Source of the DNA: an uncultured Marinobacterium sp.
GTDB taxonomy: Bacteria; Pseudomonadota; Gammaproteobacteria; Pseudomonadales; Balneatricaceae
DNA length: 64,000 bases
Direction of reading: 5' to 3'
Assembly: GCA_947501565.1 (NCBI GenBank)
Contig: CANMWJ010000002.1
Location: 248,001 to 312,000, forward strand
Each line of letters begins with the position of its first letter. The first letter of the stretch is position 1. Position numbers and translations under genes: made by a program. This document shows positions 8,985 to 18,094 of this stretch, one piece after another. A model generated the notes under the pieces. That model did not search any database, was not told where the DNA came from, and saw only the letters and a program-made list of their open reading frames with translations.

Positions 8985-9176
8985 ATGAATGGTGTAGAAG
9001 AGGTCAGTGCATGCTGTCCCTATTGTGGCGAGCCGATAACGCTGCTGATAGATTGCTCCATCGCTGAACAGCGCTACATTGAAGACTGTGAAGTATGCTG
9101 CCGGCCGATGAATGTGGCGGTTGCGATCACTGCAGAAGGTCTGCCGCAGGTCTCTCTTACCCATGAAAATGAGTAG
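8985..9176 (+). CDS. CPXCG-motif cysteine-rich miniprotein
   Basis: 63 residues. It has CCPYCGEPITLLID (residues 10-23), then EDCEVCCRPM and a short beta-rich tail. This is the layout of the small CPXCG family, two cysteine pairs likely coordinating one zinc. Members are widespread in gammaproteobacteria with no known function. The preceding gene also encodes a zinc-ribbon protein, and a pseudouridine synthase gene follows about 100 bp downstream. Family call is firm; role unknown. Confidence 0.82.
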   Translation: MNGVEEVSACCPYCGEPITLLIDCSIAEQRYIEDCEVCCRPMNVAVAITAEGLPQVSLTHENE

Positions 9177-9275
9177 AGCCGAGGCGGCTCAGCCCAGCTC
9201 AGCTTCGCTAGGCGCCTGGATCGCGCAGATGGTATGATGCCCGCGATTATTCAGCCTATCTGACCGAGATTTTTC

Positions 9276-10196
9276 ATGGGGCGCTCCCAGTATCCTTCCT
9301 CCGCTGTTATGTCACCCGATTTTCGCCAGTGTGCGACTGTGCTGGATTTTCTGGTGCAGAAATACCCTCGTATTCCGGCTTCCATCTGGCGTGACCGAAT
9401 CGTGGCGGGTAACGTGCACTGGGAAGATAAAACACCTGTCACTGAGGATTCTCCCTTTCAGCTGAATCAGCGCGTCTTCTACTATCGGGAAGTACCTGAT
9501 GAGCCGGTTATTCCCTTTGCGGAGCAGATCCTGTTTCAGGATGAGCAGTTGCTGGTAGCCTGCAAACCGCACTTTTTGCCCGTCACCCCAGGTGGTATCT
9601 ACGTAGAGCAATGTTTACTGCATCGTCTGCGTAAGAAAACAGGGATAGACACGTTAACGCCGATACATCGCATCGACCGTGAGACAGCTGGTTTAGTGCT
9701 CTTTTCCGTGAATCCGGACAATCGTGGTTTGTACCAGCGCATGTTTGCAGAAGGTACGATTTCTAAAACCTACCACGGGATAGCTGCACTTGGTGATGGC
9801 GCTCCTGATGATCTGCGTGGTCGCGAGTGGCTGGTAGAGAATCGGATGGTGGAAGCTGAGCAGTGGTTTCGCATGACAATCGGCGAGGGGGAGGTTAACG
9901 CCCGTTCTACGGTGCGTTGTGTCGATCTGCAGGCGGGACGGGCGCTGTTTGAGCTGAGCCCGTTAACCGGAAAAACCCACCAGCTTCGTGTGCACATGAT
10001 GAGTCTGGGCTTTCCACTCGAGAACGATCTATTCTATCCTGAGCTGCAGCCGAGAAAGCCGGATAACTATGACAAACCTCTGCAGTTGCTCGCTAAGACG
10101 GTCGCGTTTACGGACCCGGTGACCGGTCAGTCACGTAGCTTTACCTCACCACGCAGCTTGCAGTGGGATCACAACCAAGGACAGGCCGCAGATTAG
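9276..10196 (+). CDS. RluA-family RNA pseudouridine synthase
   Basis: 306 residues. Converts specific uridines in rRNA or tRNA to pseudouridine. The catalytic motif HRIDRETAGLVLFS carries the nucleophilic aspartate at about residue 133. SKTYHGIA and LSPLTGKTHQLRVHMMSLG are the other conserved parts of the RluA fold. The N-terminal 90 residues (DFLVQKYPRIPASIWRDRI) look like a divergent S4-type RNA-binding region. Which uridine is modified cannot be told; it does not look like RluC or RluD. Its stop overlaps the stop of the convergent response regulator by 4 bp. Confidence 0.88.
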   Translation: MGRSQYPSSAVMSPDFRQCATVLDFLVQKYPRIPASIWRDRIVAGNVHWEDKTPVTEDSPFQLNQRVFYYREVPDEPVIPFAEQILFQDEQLLVACKPHFLPVTPGGIYVEQCLLHRLRKKTGIDTLTPIHRIDRETAGLVLFSVNPDNRGLYQRMFAEGTISKTYHGIAALGDGAPDDLRGREWLVENRMVEAEQWFRMTIGEGEVNARSTVRCVDLQAGRALFELSPLTGKTHQLRVHMMSLGFPLENDLFYPELQPRKPDNYDKPLQLLAKTVAFTDPVTGQSRSFTSPRSLQWDHNQGQAAD

Positions 10197-10597
10197 TTCT
10201 GGTTGTTGCCACCAGAAGGTTCTTCCCCGAGGCTATCGAGCGTAGCAACCAACTTATCGAAATCCAGTGGCTTGAGCAGGATGCCCTTTACGTTGCCTGT
10301 TTTTACGATGCGCTGAATGGCGTTGCGCTCTGCATGTCCGGTAATCACGATGCATTTCTGGGCGGGGTGGTTCTTGCTGATAAACTCGACCACCTGATCG
10401 CCATTCATGCCAGGCATGCGTACGTCGGTGATAAACGCATAAACCGGACCTTCGTCCAGCTTTGCCAGTGCGGCGATAGGGGAGTCGTAACAGTGTAGTT
10501 CGTAATTGGACTGTTCCACCTTAAACCGCCGTTTCAGGCTTCGCAGCATCATCTCTTCATCGTCCAGGACGATCACTTTGCGTGCTTCCAACTTCAT
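10193..10597 (-). CDS. Single-domain response regulator (CheY-like)
   Basis: 134 residues forming one receiver domain. The acidic pair is in VIVLDDEEMM (about 11-12). The phosphoacceptor aspartate is in FITDVRMPGMNG (about 57), the switch threonine in IVITGHAE and the lysine in ILLKPLD (about 107). There is no output domain, only a short Gly/Asn-rich tail. The ATG at 10597 is chosen because it starts the domain; GGAG sits too close to it, so a start a little further upstream is possible. No histidine kinase is adjacent. Lies between recQ and the pseudouridine synthase gene and may be read through from recQ. Confidence 0.85.
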   Translation of the reverse strand: MKLEARKVIVLDDEEMMLRSLKRRFKVEQSNYELHCYDSPIAALAKLDEGPVYAFITDVRMPGMNGDQVVEFISKNHPAQKCIVITGHAERNAIQRIVKTGNVKGILLKPLDFDKLVATLDSLGEEPSGGNNQN

Positions 10598-10670
10598 CTC
10601 CGATACAGCTTGGAGCGACTCAGCATAAGTGAGTTTATGGCACCCTGCAATTGAACCGCCGTTTAAGAGG

Positions 10671-10703
10671 CAGGAAGACCGTGTTGCACAGCAGGTCTTC
10701 CTG
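10671..10703. repeat. Perfect 10-bp inverted repeat between recQ and the response regulator
   Basis: Arms CAGGAAGACC (10671-10680) and GGTCTTCCTG (10694-10703) with a 13-base loop. It lies 14 bp after the recQ stop. No clear T-run on either strand, so it may be an imperfect terminator, an mRNA-stabilising hairpin or an operator. Confidence 0.5.
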
Positions 10704-10716
10704 ATTGATGCCTTCG

Positions 10717-12660
10717 CTAAGTGGACTGTTGTGTAACCCACTGTTTAACATCCGCGTAGGGGTACTGCTCCAGTTCTGCATAAGCTGCAAGACTGCGGGC
10801 TTTCATGGGCGTAAAGCGCGGCACGCTGATGCCACAGAGGTAACGGGTCAACAGTTCCGCAGAAGGTTGTTTGCCCGCGTAGAGATCACGGTATTTCTGC
10901 TGGAACGGCTGGGTGAGATGATCGAAGTCGTATGTTTCCAACGGTGTAAGCTGTACAGAGATGGGTAATCGCGCGACAGAGCCCCGGCAGACGGAGCAGT
11001 GGCCGCAACCGTCCGTCAGCGTGTGATCGCCGAAATAGTGGGCGAGCTGCTGGCTCAAGCAACGATCGCTCTCAAACAGCGCCACCATCGCTTCGATACG
11101 TTCTACCTCGCTGCGCTCTTTCGATTCAAAATAGTGACAGAGGCCTTCACTCAGCTGAGTGACATCCATCGGCGCGTTATTGACCGAGTAGACCTCGGTC
11201 ATCTGTTTGCTCTGCAGCTCAATCAATCCCTGCTCCTGAAAATACTCCAGGGCACTGACCACACGACTGCGCTCGGCACCGTAATGCTGGTGTAGGGCGT
11301 CAAAGTTGACCGTCACCCAGGTACGCGCTTTGGCGCTGTGCTCGACGATCGCCTCTACGAAGCTACGACGTTCTCCTTCAAAGCGCTCGATCAGAGCCGA
11401 TTCGGGAACGAGATATTTGAAACGGTATTCGGCGAAATAGCTGAATTGGGGGTGGATAACGTTCTGTAGCTCCAGCTGAACCAGCAGCGTTTTGAGGGCC
11501 AGCGGGCGAATATTGCTCTGTTGCGACAGGGCATTCAGCATCAGCTCCCAACGCGGTTGTGGCGTGCCCATGACGGCCTGAATTTCGTCCAATACAGCCG
11601 TTATGCCTTCAGGTTCCGGCGTGTCGCCATACACAAAGTTCTGCAGTACGTTCAGGTTGTCGCGATTGGCGAGCACCAGACAGTCTGAAATCCCGCCATC
11701 ACGCCCGGCACGGCCAGTCTCCTGACTGTAGTTCTCGATCGATTTGGGCAGATCATAATGTACGACGTAGCGGATATCGCTTTTATCGATCCCCATACCG
11801 AAGGCGATGGTAGCAACGATGCAGCGTAGTTCACCCGACATAAACTGTTGTTGAATCTGCTCGCGGATATCACTACCCAGGCCCGCATGATAAGCGCGAG
11901 CGGCGATGCCGTTTCGGTTGAGCTGATCGGCGACTGCTTCAGCTGTTTTCTGCAGGGTTACGTAGACGATACCGCATTGCTGCGCACGTGGTTGTAGCCA
12001 TTCGGTCAGCCGTGTTGTTTTCTGTGTATGGGCAACCGGCTCAACCGAGAGATGCAGATTGGGGCGGTAAAAACCGGTGGTGATTACGTCCTCGGGAGCG
12101 ATGGCAAATTTGTGCTGCATATCCGCGACCACCTGCGGCGTGGCGGTTGCCGTCAGTAGCAGCGTTTGCGGAATCTTCAGTTGCTGTTGGTAGTGGGGCA
12201 GCTTCAGATAATCGGGGCGGAAATTATGCCCCCACTCCGAGATACAGTGGGCTTCGTCCACCACCAGCAACGAGATAGGAATCTGTTCAATGAAACGGCG
12301 GAAACGTTCGTTTTTCAGGCGCTCTACGGAGATCATCAGGATCTTGATCTGCCCGTTACGCACACCCTGCATGACCGCTTGAGCCTCTTCTCGGCTCTGG
12401 GTGGAATCAATCGATGCGGCCGGAATATTGTGCTGGGCGAGAAAATCCAGCTGATCCTGCATCAGCGCCAGCAACGGAGATATAACCAGCGTCAGATGGG
12501 GCAGGTGCAGAGCGGGAAGCTGATAGCAGAGAGATTTACCCGAACCCGTGGGGAAAATAGCAGCGACGGAACGGCCGGATACAACGGCGTTGATCACGGC
12601 TTCCTGCCCCTCACGAAACGCGTTGTAGCCGAAGTGTTGCTGTAAGCTGTTTAAAATCAT
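10717..12660 (-). CDS. RecQ-family ATP-dependent DNA helicase
   Basis: 647 residues. 3'-5' superfamily 2 helicase expected to act in recombination and repair. Motifs in order are FREGQEAVI (motif 0), FPTGSGKSLCYQLPA (Walker A, about 36-50), LVVDEAHCISEWGHNFRPDY (DEAH), LLTATATP (III), VATIAFGMGIDK (V) and YSQETGRAGRDG (VI, near residue 320). The likely zinc cluster (C in DRCLSQQL, then CGHCSVC) comes only at about 535-570, after a roughly 180-residue winged-helix-looking region. In canonical RecQ the zinc module follows the helicase core directly. No HRDC domain is evident. Whether it is the main RecQ or a paralogue is unclear. Confidence 0.88.
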   Translation of the reverse strand: MILNSLQQHFGYNAFREGQEAVINAVVSGRSVAAIFPTGSGKSLCYQLPALHLPHLTLVISPLLALMQDQLDFLAQHNIPAASIDSTQSREEAQAVMQGVRNGQIKILMISVERLKNERFRRFIEQIPISLLVVDEAHCISEWGHNFRPDYLKLPHYQQQLKIPQTLLLTATATPQVVADMQHKFAIAPEDVITTGFYRPNLHLSVEPVAHTQKTTRLTEWLQPRAQQCGIVYVTLQKTAEAVADQLNRNGIAARAYHAGLGSDIREQIQQQFMSGELRCIVATIAFGMGIDKSDIRYVVHYDLPKSIENYSQETGRAGRDGGISDCLVLANRDNLNVLQNFVYGDTPEPEGITAVLDEIQAVMGTPQPRWELMLNALSQQSNIRPLALKTLLVQLELQNVIHPQFSYFAEYRFKYLVPESALIERFEGERRSFVEAIVEHSAKARTWVTVNFDALHQHYGAERSRVVSALEYFQEQGLIELQSKQMTEVYSVNNAPMDVTQLSEGLCHYFESKERSEVERIEAMVALFESDRCLSQQLAHYFGDHTLTDGCGHCSVCRGSVARLPISVQLTPLETYDFDHLTQPFQQKYRDLYAGKQPSAELLTRYLCGISVPRFTPMKARSLAAYAELEQYPYADVKQWVTQQST

Positions 12661-12825
12661 CAGACGGTCCTGTCATGTTGAATGATACGCCCGCTATTGT
12701 ACGTCTTATTGTTTCGGGTTTCCGGTATTCGAGCGGTTCGCCAGAGATAGCGCCTGCCGGGGAGTGGTGAGCAGCGCTCTCTGTTGTTACTATCTGAAAC
12801 CTCACTTCGGGTACGTGGTTTTTTG

Positions 12826-15800
12826 ATGCAGTTAGCTACCTCCAGAATGCTCGCTTTTCTCAGGTCTGTTCTATTTGTCTGCCTTGCGTTCGTTGTCCCG
12901 CAGGCAGTATCGGCTGATATTCATAACGATAAGGTAACGTTGCAGCTGAAATGGGAGCATGAGTTTCAGTTTGCCGGATATTACGCAGCGCTTTGGCAGG
13001 GCTATTATGCGGACGAAGGGTTGGATGTTGAGATCCTTCCGGCCAGCCGACCGGATGGCAGCCTGTTGTCACCGGCGGATGAGTTGCGCGAGGGACGTGC
13101 GGACTATGCGATCGGTGCGCTGGATATTCTGGTTCACCGCGACCGGGGTGAAGAGTTGGTGGTGTTAGCACCGATCTTTCAGCGCAGCCCTAACTCTGTT
13201 TTCGCATTGCCGGACACTCCGCTGGCAAACATTCAGGACCTCGCCAAACTCACCATCGCCACCCCCGCAGAAGATTTCACCAAAGCGGAAGTGCTCGCCC
13301 TGTACCACGCACACGGGATTAAACTGGATACCGCACGGTTTATCGACAAGCCTCCTATTGTCAGTACCTTGCTGGATGGGTCAGCTGATGCGATCGCGAC
13401 CTACAGTATCTCCGCGCGGACCAATGCTAAGGAGTCGGGGGTGCAGCTAAAGGAGTTGTCACCCAAGGATTTCGGCCTCGATTTTTATGGTGACACTTTA
13501 TATACCCACCAGCGGGTGATCGAACGCGATCCGGAACAGGTCGAGAAGTTTTTGCGTGCCTCGCTCAAGGGATGGGATTACGCGCTCAATCACAAAACAG
13601 AGATAGCACAGCGTATCGCCAACGAGTTGCCGCGACACCTGTTCTCCTATGATGACCTGGAAGGGTATAACCTCGCCTTCGCCGACATCATCGATAACTA
13701 CATGGCGTATCCCTATACGCAGATCGGCCATAACAATCACCTGCGCTGGCAGCGAATGATCAGCCGCCTGCGGGAGATCGGCGTGATCAGTAAGCCGATG
13801 GATATCGATGAGCTGGTGTACTCCCCAGAACGGCAGGTGTTCGACAATAATCTGCAGATACTGCTGATCGTCGGCTTTGGCTTGTTGCTGGTACTCAGCC
13901 TCTACTATGCCCGTCGTTTACGCTATGTGTGGCTGCTCTATGCGTTGCTGGTGGGGGTGATCTTCTATACAGAGCAGACGCTGGAAACCCAGCTGCAAAG
14001 TGACCATCGTAAGAATCTGCAGGTCGATGTATTGCAGCAGTTGAACAGCGTTGCGGATAACCTGGCAGGCACGGTGAACCGTAACCTTGCTCACCTGGGG
14101 GGGATGGCTGCCCACCTGACTGCCAATCCGGATATCAATCAGCAGCAGTTTGCCCGATACGCGAAGGCTGTTTTCAGTCATAAGCCTCTATTGAAAAACC
14201 TTGGGGCTGCGCCTGATCTGGTGGTGAGTCTGATCTATCCGCTGGAAGAGAATCGGGCCGCGCTAGGATTGGATTACCGTAAGAACCCAGAACAACGGGA
14301 TGAAGTCCTGAAACTTAAAGAGAGCGGCAAGGTGGTTGTAGCCGGTCCGCTGACGCTGGTGCAGGGCGGCGTTGCCTTTATTGCCCGTACCCGGGTGATG
14401 GCGGTTGATCCGCAAGGGCAGGAATATTTCTGGGGCATTCTGTCTGCGCCATTTATGGCGGAAGAACTCTATAAGAAGGCGGGATTGTACGATCCGGATA
14501 TATCCGTGGATATCGCGATACGCGGTCGTAACGGCCGTGGCGCGAGCGGAGATACCTTCTTCGGTGACAGCAAGCTGTTTTCCGATCAGCACGCCTTGCG
14601 TACCACCATCCGGATCGGCAGCGGCACTTGGCAGTTGGCGGCGACACCGAAAGATGGCTGGGCCTACGACGGTCAGGGTGTAACCCTGATCCGCGCCAGT
14701 GCACTGGGGTTAGCGCTGATCCTGTTGCTGTTCCTGTTGTGGCAGCGCCGCCAGATGGCGGCCAAAGAACTCTACGAAGATAAGATCCGCGATAACGAAG
14801 TGTTATTGCGGGAGATGAGCCGTGTTGCCCTGATTAATGGTTGGAAGATACCCGCAGGTAGCCACGATCTGCACTGGAGCTCCCATACCACTGATATCTT
14901 GGGTATGGATGCAACAGAGGATTGTCACTCGATTGAATCGTTGCTGGAGCGGTTCGATCAGCACCAGGCGAGTAAGCTGCGTTACGTGCTGATTGATGCG
15001 CTGGAGAATGGTAATCCTTTTGATGTTGAAGTGAGCTACGAGAGCCCGGACATGGCTAAGCGCTGGTTGCGCTGGATCGGCAGTGCGTCGGGCAGTCCGG
15101 TTGTGGGTTATGAGGTCACCGGAGCGCTGCAGGATATTACCGAACGTAAGAAACTGTCTGAGGTTATGGAACACCAGGCCAATTATGACCTGTTAACTGG
15201 ATTGCCGAATCGCTCCTTTTTCTATGAAAGCCTCAAATGGGCGGTAAGCGAAGCAAAACGGGACAACAGCAAGCTTGCGGTCCTATTTATAGACCTGGAT
15301 AAGTTCAAACCGGTCAACGATAACTATGGTCATGAGGCAGGTGATACGTTGCTCAGGGAGGTGGCGGGCCGGATCCACAGTACCCTGCGAGAAACAGATA
15401 CAGTGGCGCGCATCAGCGGTGACGAATTTACGGTAATTCTGCGCCGTATCAGCAGTGAGCTGGCGCCGTTGGATGTCGCCGAGAAGATCCTCACGGAGAT
15501 TCGTAAGCCTTACACCGTTCTTGATCGACAGATCTATTGCGGTGCCAGTATCGGTATCTCAGTGTACCCGGAAGACAGCCGTGTGGCTGAAGATCTGGTC
15601 TCCAAAGCTGATTACGCCATGTACGAGGTGAAGAAGAGCGGGCGCAACGGGTGCCAGTACTTTACCCATCGTATGCAGGCGTTGTCGGAGCAGCGTCACA
15701 ACCTGTTTAACAAGCTGCAGCAGGCTGTCGCCGGTGAGCAACTGACGGTGGTCTACCAACCGGTGATCGATCTGCAGAAGGGTTCTGTCGCCAAGTGCGA

Positions 15801-16470
15801 GGCGCTGGTGCGCTGGCACGACGAGAACGGCGATCTGATCCCGACGCAGGAGTTTATCGCACTGGCGGAAGAGACCAGTCTGGTCAACGATATCGACCGC
15901 TTCGTGCTGCAGCATGCCGGACACACGGTTGCGGAGATGCGACGTACGCTGGGTGTGGACATTGCGCTTTCAGTGAACGTATCTCCACGTATCTTTGCTT
16001 CGACAGAAGCGGCACTCGCCAGTTGGATTGAGCTGGCGCAGCAGGTGGCCGGGGAGATCGATCTGACCATCGAGATCACCGAACGCTTGCTGATTCAGGG
16101 CCCCGATCGTGTGATGAAGGTGCTGCAACAACTTAAAGCGGCAGGTGCGACCATCGCGATTGACGATTTTGGTACCGGGTACTCTTCGCTTAGTTATCTC
16201 ACCCGCTTGCCGATCGATTACATCAAGATCGATCGTGCTTTTGTACAGGCACTGGATGAGAGCCGGGAGTCACGCATGCTGGTAGACACCATCATCAGTC
16301 TGGCGAAAAACCTGGATCTGAAACTGATTGGCGAAGGGGTAGAGCAGCAGCACCATCTGGAGATTCTGAAGGATAAAGGGTGTGACTTCGTGCAGGGTTA
16401 CCTGACGGGTAAACCGATGCCGGCAGAGCAGTTACGAAACTTGATTGTATCGGGTGTGGAAACCACCTGA
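12826..16470 (+). CDS. NMT1-CHASE-PAS-GGDEF-EAL c-di-GMP signalling protein
   Basis: 1214 residues. Signal peptide 1-30 (ending QAVSA), then an NMT1/THI5-type solute-binding domain (about 31-330, LQLKWEHEFQFAGYYAALWQ). Two membrane helices follow (about 345-385), then a CHASE-like periplasmic sensor (about 385-600), a third helix (about 622-640) and a PAS domain. GGDEF begins at about 787 with an active SGDEF loop near 863 and an RETD inhibitory site five residues before it. EAL starts at about 990 with EALVRW, SVNVSP, EITE, IDDFGTGYSS, YIKID, GEGVE and VQGY. Both catalytic domains look intact. Start uncertain: ATG 12826 lacks a strong ribosome site; ATG 12847 and an upstream TTG 12784 are alternatives. 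Confidence 0.9.
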   Translation: MQLATSRMLAFLRSVLFVCLAFVVPQAVSADIHNDKVTLQLKWEHEFQFAGYYAALWQGYYADEGLDVEILPASRPDGSLLSPADELREGRADYAIGALDILVHRDRGEELVVLAPIFQRSPNSVFALPDTPLANIQDLAKLTIATPAEDFTKAEVLALYHAHGIKLDTARFIDKPPIVSTLLDGSADAIATYSISARTNAKESGVQLKELSPKDFGLDFYGDTLYTHQRVIERDPEQVEKFLRASLKGWDYALNHKTEIAQRIANELPRHLFSYDDLEGYNLAFADIIDNYMAYPYTQIGHNNHLRWQRMISRLREIGVISKPMDIDELVYSPERQVFDNNLQILLIVGFGLLLVLSLYYARRLRYVWLLYALLVGVIFYTEQTLETQLQSDHRKNLQVDVLQQLNSVADNLAGTVNRNLAHLGGMAAHLTANPDINQQQFARYAKAVFSHKPLLKNLGAAPDLVVSLIYPLEENRAALGLDYRKNPEQRDEVLKLKESGKVVVAGPLTLVQGGVAFIARTRVMAVDPQGQEYFWGILSAPFMAEELYKKAGLYDPDISVDIAIRGRNGRGASGDTFFGDSKLFSDQHALRTTIRIGSGTWQLAATPKDGWAYDGQGVTLIRASALGLALILLLFLLWQRRQMAAKELYEDKIRDNEVLLREMSRVALINGWKIPAGSHDLHWSSHTTDILGMDATEDCHSIESLLERFDQHQASKLRYVLIDALENGNPFDVEVSYESPDMAKRWLRWIGSASGSPVVGYEVTGALQDITERKKLSEVMEHQANYDLLTGLPNRSFFYESLKWAVSEAKRDNSKLAVLFIDLDKFKPVNDNYGHEAGDTLLREVAGRIHSTLRETDTVARISGDEFTVILRRISSELAPLDVAEKILTEIRKPYTVLDRQIYCGASIGISVYPEDSRVAEDLVSKADYAMYEVKKSGRNGCQYFTHRMQALSEQRHNLFNKLQQAVAGEQLTVVYQPVIDLQKGSVAKCEALVRWHDENGDLIPTQEFIALAEETSLVNDIDRFVLQHAGHTVAEMRRTLGVDIALSVNVSPRIFASTEAALASWIELAQQVAGEIDLTIEITERLLIQGPDRVMKVLQQLKAAGATIAIDDFGTGYSSLSYLTRLPIDYIKIDRAFVQALDESRESRMLVDTIISLAKNLDLKLIGEGVEQQHHLEILKDKGCDFVQGYLTGKPMPAEQLRNLIVSGVETT

Positions 16471-16609
16471 CATTGCAGACTGTGGCACAATTCTTCAGTG
16501 GCAGATCAATAACCGGAAAGAATCGTCTATCGACACGGGTTACGGTGGGTTAGTATCGCAGGAGGGCTAGGGAATACCCTGCAATCAATGCCGAATACCG
16601 GGAGTTAGT

Positions 16610-18013
16610 ATGAATCGTGTCAGCCGTCCCTTTCACATGTCCGACCTGCAGATGGTGATCAGCGACCTGGCGCCACTGTTTGGCGACCGTATCCATCTCT
16701 CCCAGGCTGTGCGAGAGCAGCACGGCCAAGGGGAGGATAGCTACGGTTGTATCCCGCCTGATGTTGTTATCTATCCGTTCTGTACAGAAGAGGTGGCGCA
16801 GATTGTCAGCCTCTGTAACCGCTTTAATATTCCTGTCATCCCTTACGGTACCGGCACATCTGTCGAAGGACACCTGTTGGCTACTCATGGCGGTATCTGT
16901 CTGGATATGTCCGAGATGGATCAGATACTGGAGGTAAACGCCGATGATATGGATTGCCGGGTACAGGCGGGTGTCACCCGCGAGGTACTGAACCGGGATC
17001 TGCGTTACGACGGTCTCTTTTTCCCGATCGACCCCGGTGCGAATGCGAGTCTTGGCGGTATGGCGTCAACCCGCGCTTCAGGTACCAATGCCGTTCGTTA
17101 CGGCACCATGCGTGAAGCGGTGATGGGCCTCACTGTTGTGACCCCGCAGGGCGAGATTATACGTACAGGCACGCGCGCGAGAAAAAGCGCCGCTGGCTAT
17201 GACCTGACCCGTCTCTATGTCGGCGCTGAAGGCACGTTAGGCATCATTACCGAAGTGCAGTTGCGTTTGCATCCGATCCCGGAAGAGATACGTTCCGCAG
17301 TATGTACCTTCGAAAGCCTGGGCGGGGCGGTGTATACCGTGATTGAAGCGATGCAGGCGGCTATTCCTCTCGCCCGTATTGAATTGTTAAACAGTTTGCA
17401 GATGCAGGCGTGCATTCGTTACTCAAAACTGGAAGGTTTCGCAGAAGCACCTACACTGTTCCTCGAATTTCATGGATCGCCCGCGGGCGTGCAGGAACAG
17501 ATCGATCTGTTTGAGGAGATTGCACGCAACAACGGTGGCCGAGAGTTTCGCTGGGCTGCCACCACCGAAGAACGAAATCAGCTCTGGGAAGCGCGACATA
17601 AAGCCTATTTTGCAGCACAGGCGCTTAAACCGGGTGCTAAGGCAATTACCACCGATGTCTGTGTGCCGATCTCGGATCTGGCGGAGTGCATTCTGGCGGC
17701 CGAGGCCCACGTGCTGGAAAGTGATCTGCTATGCCCGATTGTGGGGCATGTGGGTGATGGCAATTTCCATCTGCTTATTGTTTTTGATCAATCCGCAGAA
17801 GAAGATTGTCAGGCAGCCCGGGAATTGTCTGCTAAAGTTGTTGAAAGCGCCTTGAAAGTGGGTGGTACCTGCACGGGCGAACATGGCATTGGAAGCGGTA
17901 AGAAACAGTACCTGCGCGATGAGCAGGACAAAGCAGTAGAGATTATGGCGACCCTTAAGCGGGCGCTGGATCCAAACAACATTATGAATCCGGGCAAAGT
18001 TATCGATCTTTAG
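16610..18013 (+). CDS. FAD-linked oxidase, D-lactate dehydrogenase (cytochrome) type
   Basis: 467 residues, FAD_binding_4 domain followed by an FAD-oxidase C-terminal domain. IPYGTGTSVEGHLL (about 84-97), DPGANASLGGMAS and YDLTRLYVGAEGTLGIITE are the FAD-binding signatures. GHVGDGNFHL, GTCTGEHGIGSGKK and LDPNNIMNPGK are the C-terminal signatures typical of D-lactate dehydrogenase and GlcD-type proteins. The substrate is most likely D-lactate or a related D-2-hydroxy acid, with electrons passed to the respiratory chain. No glcE/glcF partners are adjacent, which favours the single-subunit Dld type. Monocistronic by spacing. Confidence 0.88.
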   Translation: MNRVSRPFHMSDLQMVISDLAPLFGDRIHLSQAVREQHGQGEDSYGCIPPDVVIYPFCTEEVAQIVSLCNRFNIPVIPYGTGTSVEGHLLATHGGICLDMSEMDQILEVNADDMDCRVQAGVTREVLNRDLRYDGLFFPIDPGANASLGGMASTRASGTNAVRYGTMREAVMGLTVVTPQGEIIRTGTRARKSAAGYDLTRLYVGAEGTLGIITEVQLRLHPIPEEIRSAVCTFESLGGAVYTVIEAMQAAIPLARIELLNSLQMQACIRYSKLEGFAEAPTLFLEFHGSPAGVQEQIDLFEEIARNNGGREFRWAATTEERNQLWEARHKAYFAAQALKPGAKAITTDVCVPISDLAECILAAEAHVLESDLLCPIVGHVGDGNFHLLIVFDQSAEEDCQAARELSAKVVESALKVGGTCTGEHGIGSGKKQYLRDEQDKAVEIMATLKRALDPNNIMNPGKVIDL

Positions 18014-18094
18014 TCACTCTAGGCTGCGTTTAGCCACCCGGATGGAGTATTACCGATGTATTGGAGTTAGCATCGGGTTAATAGGGAGTAATCT

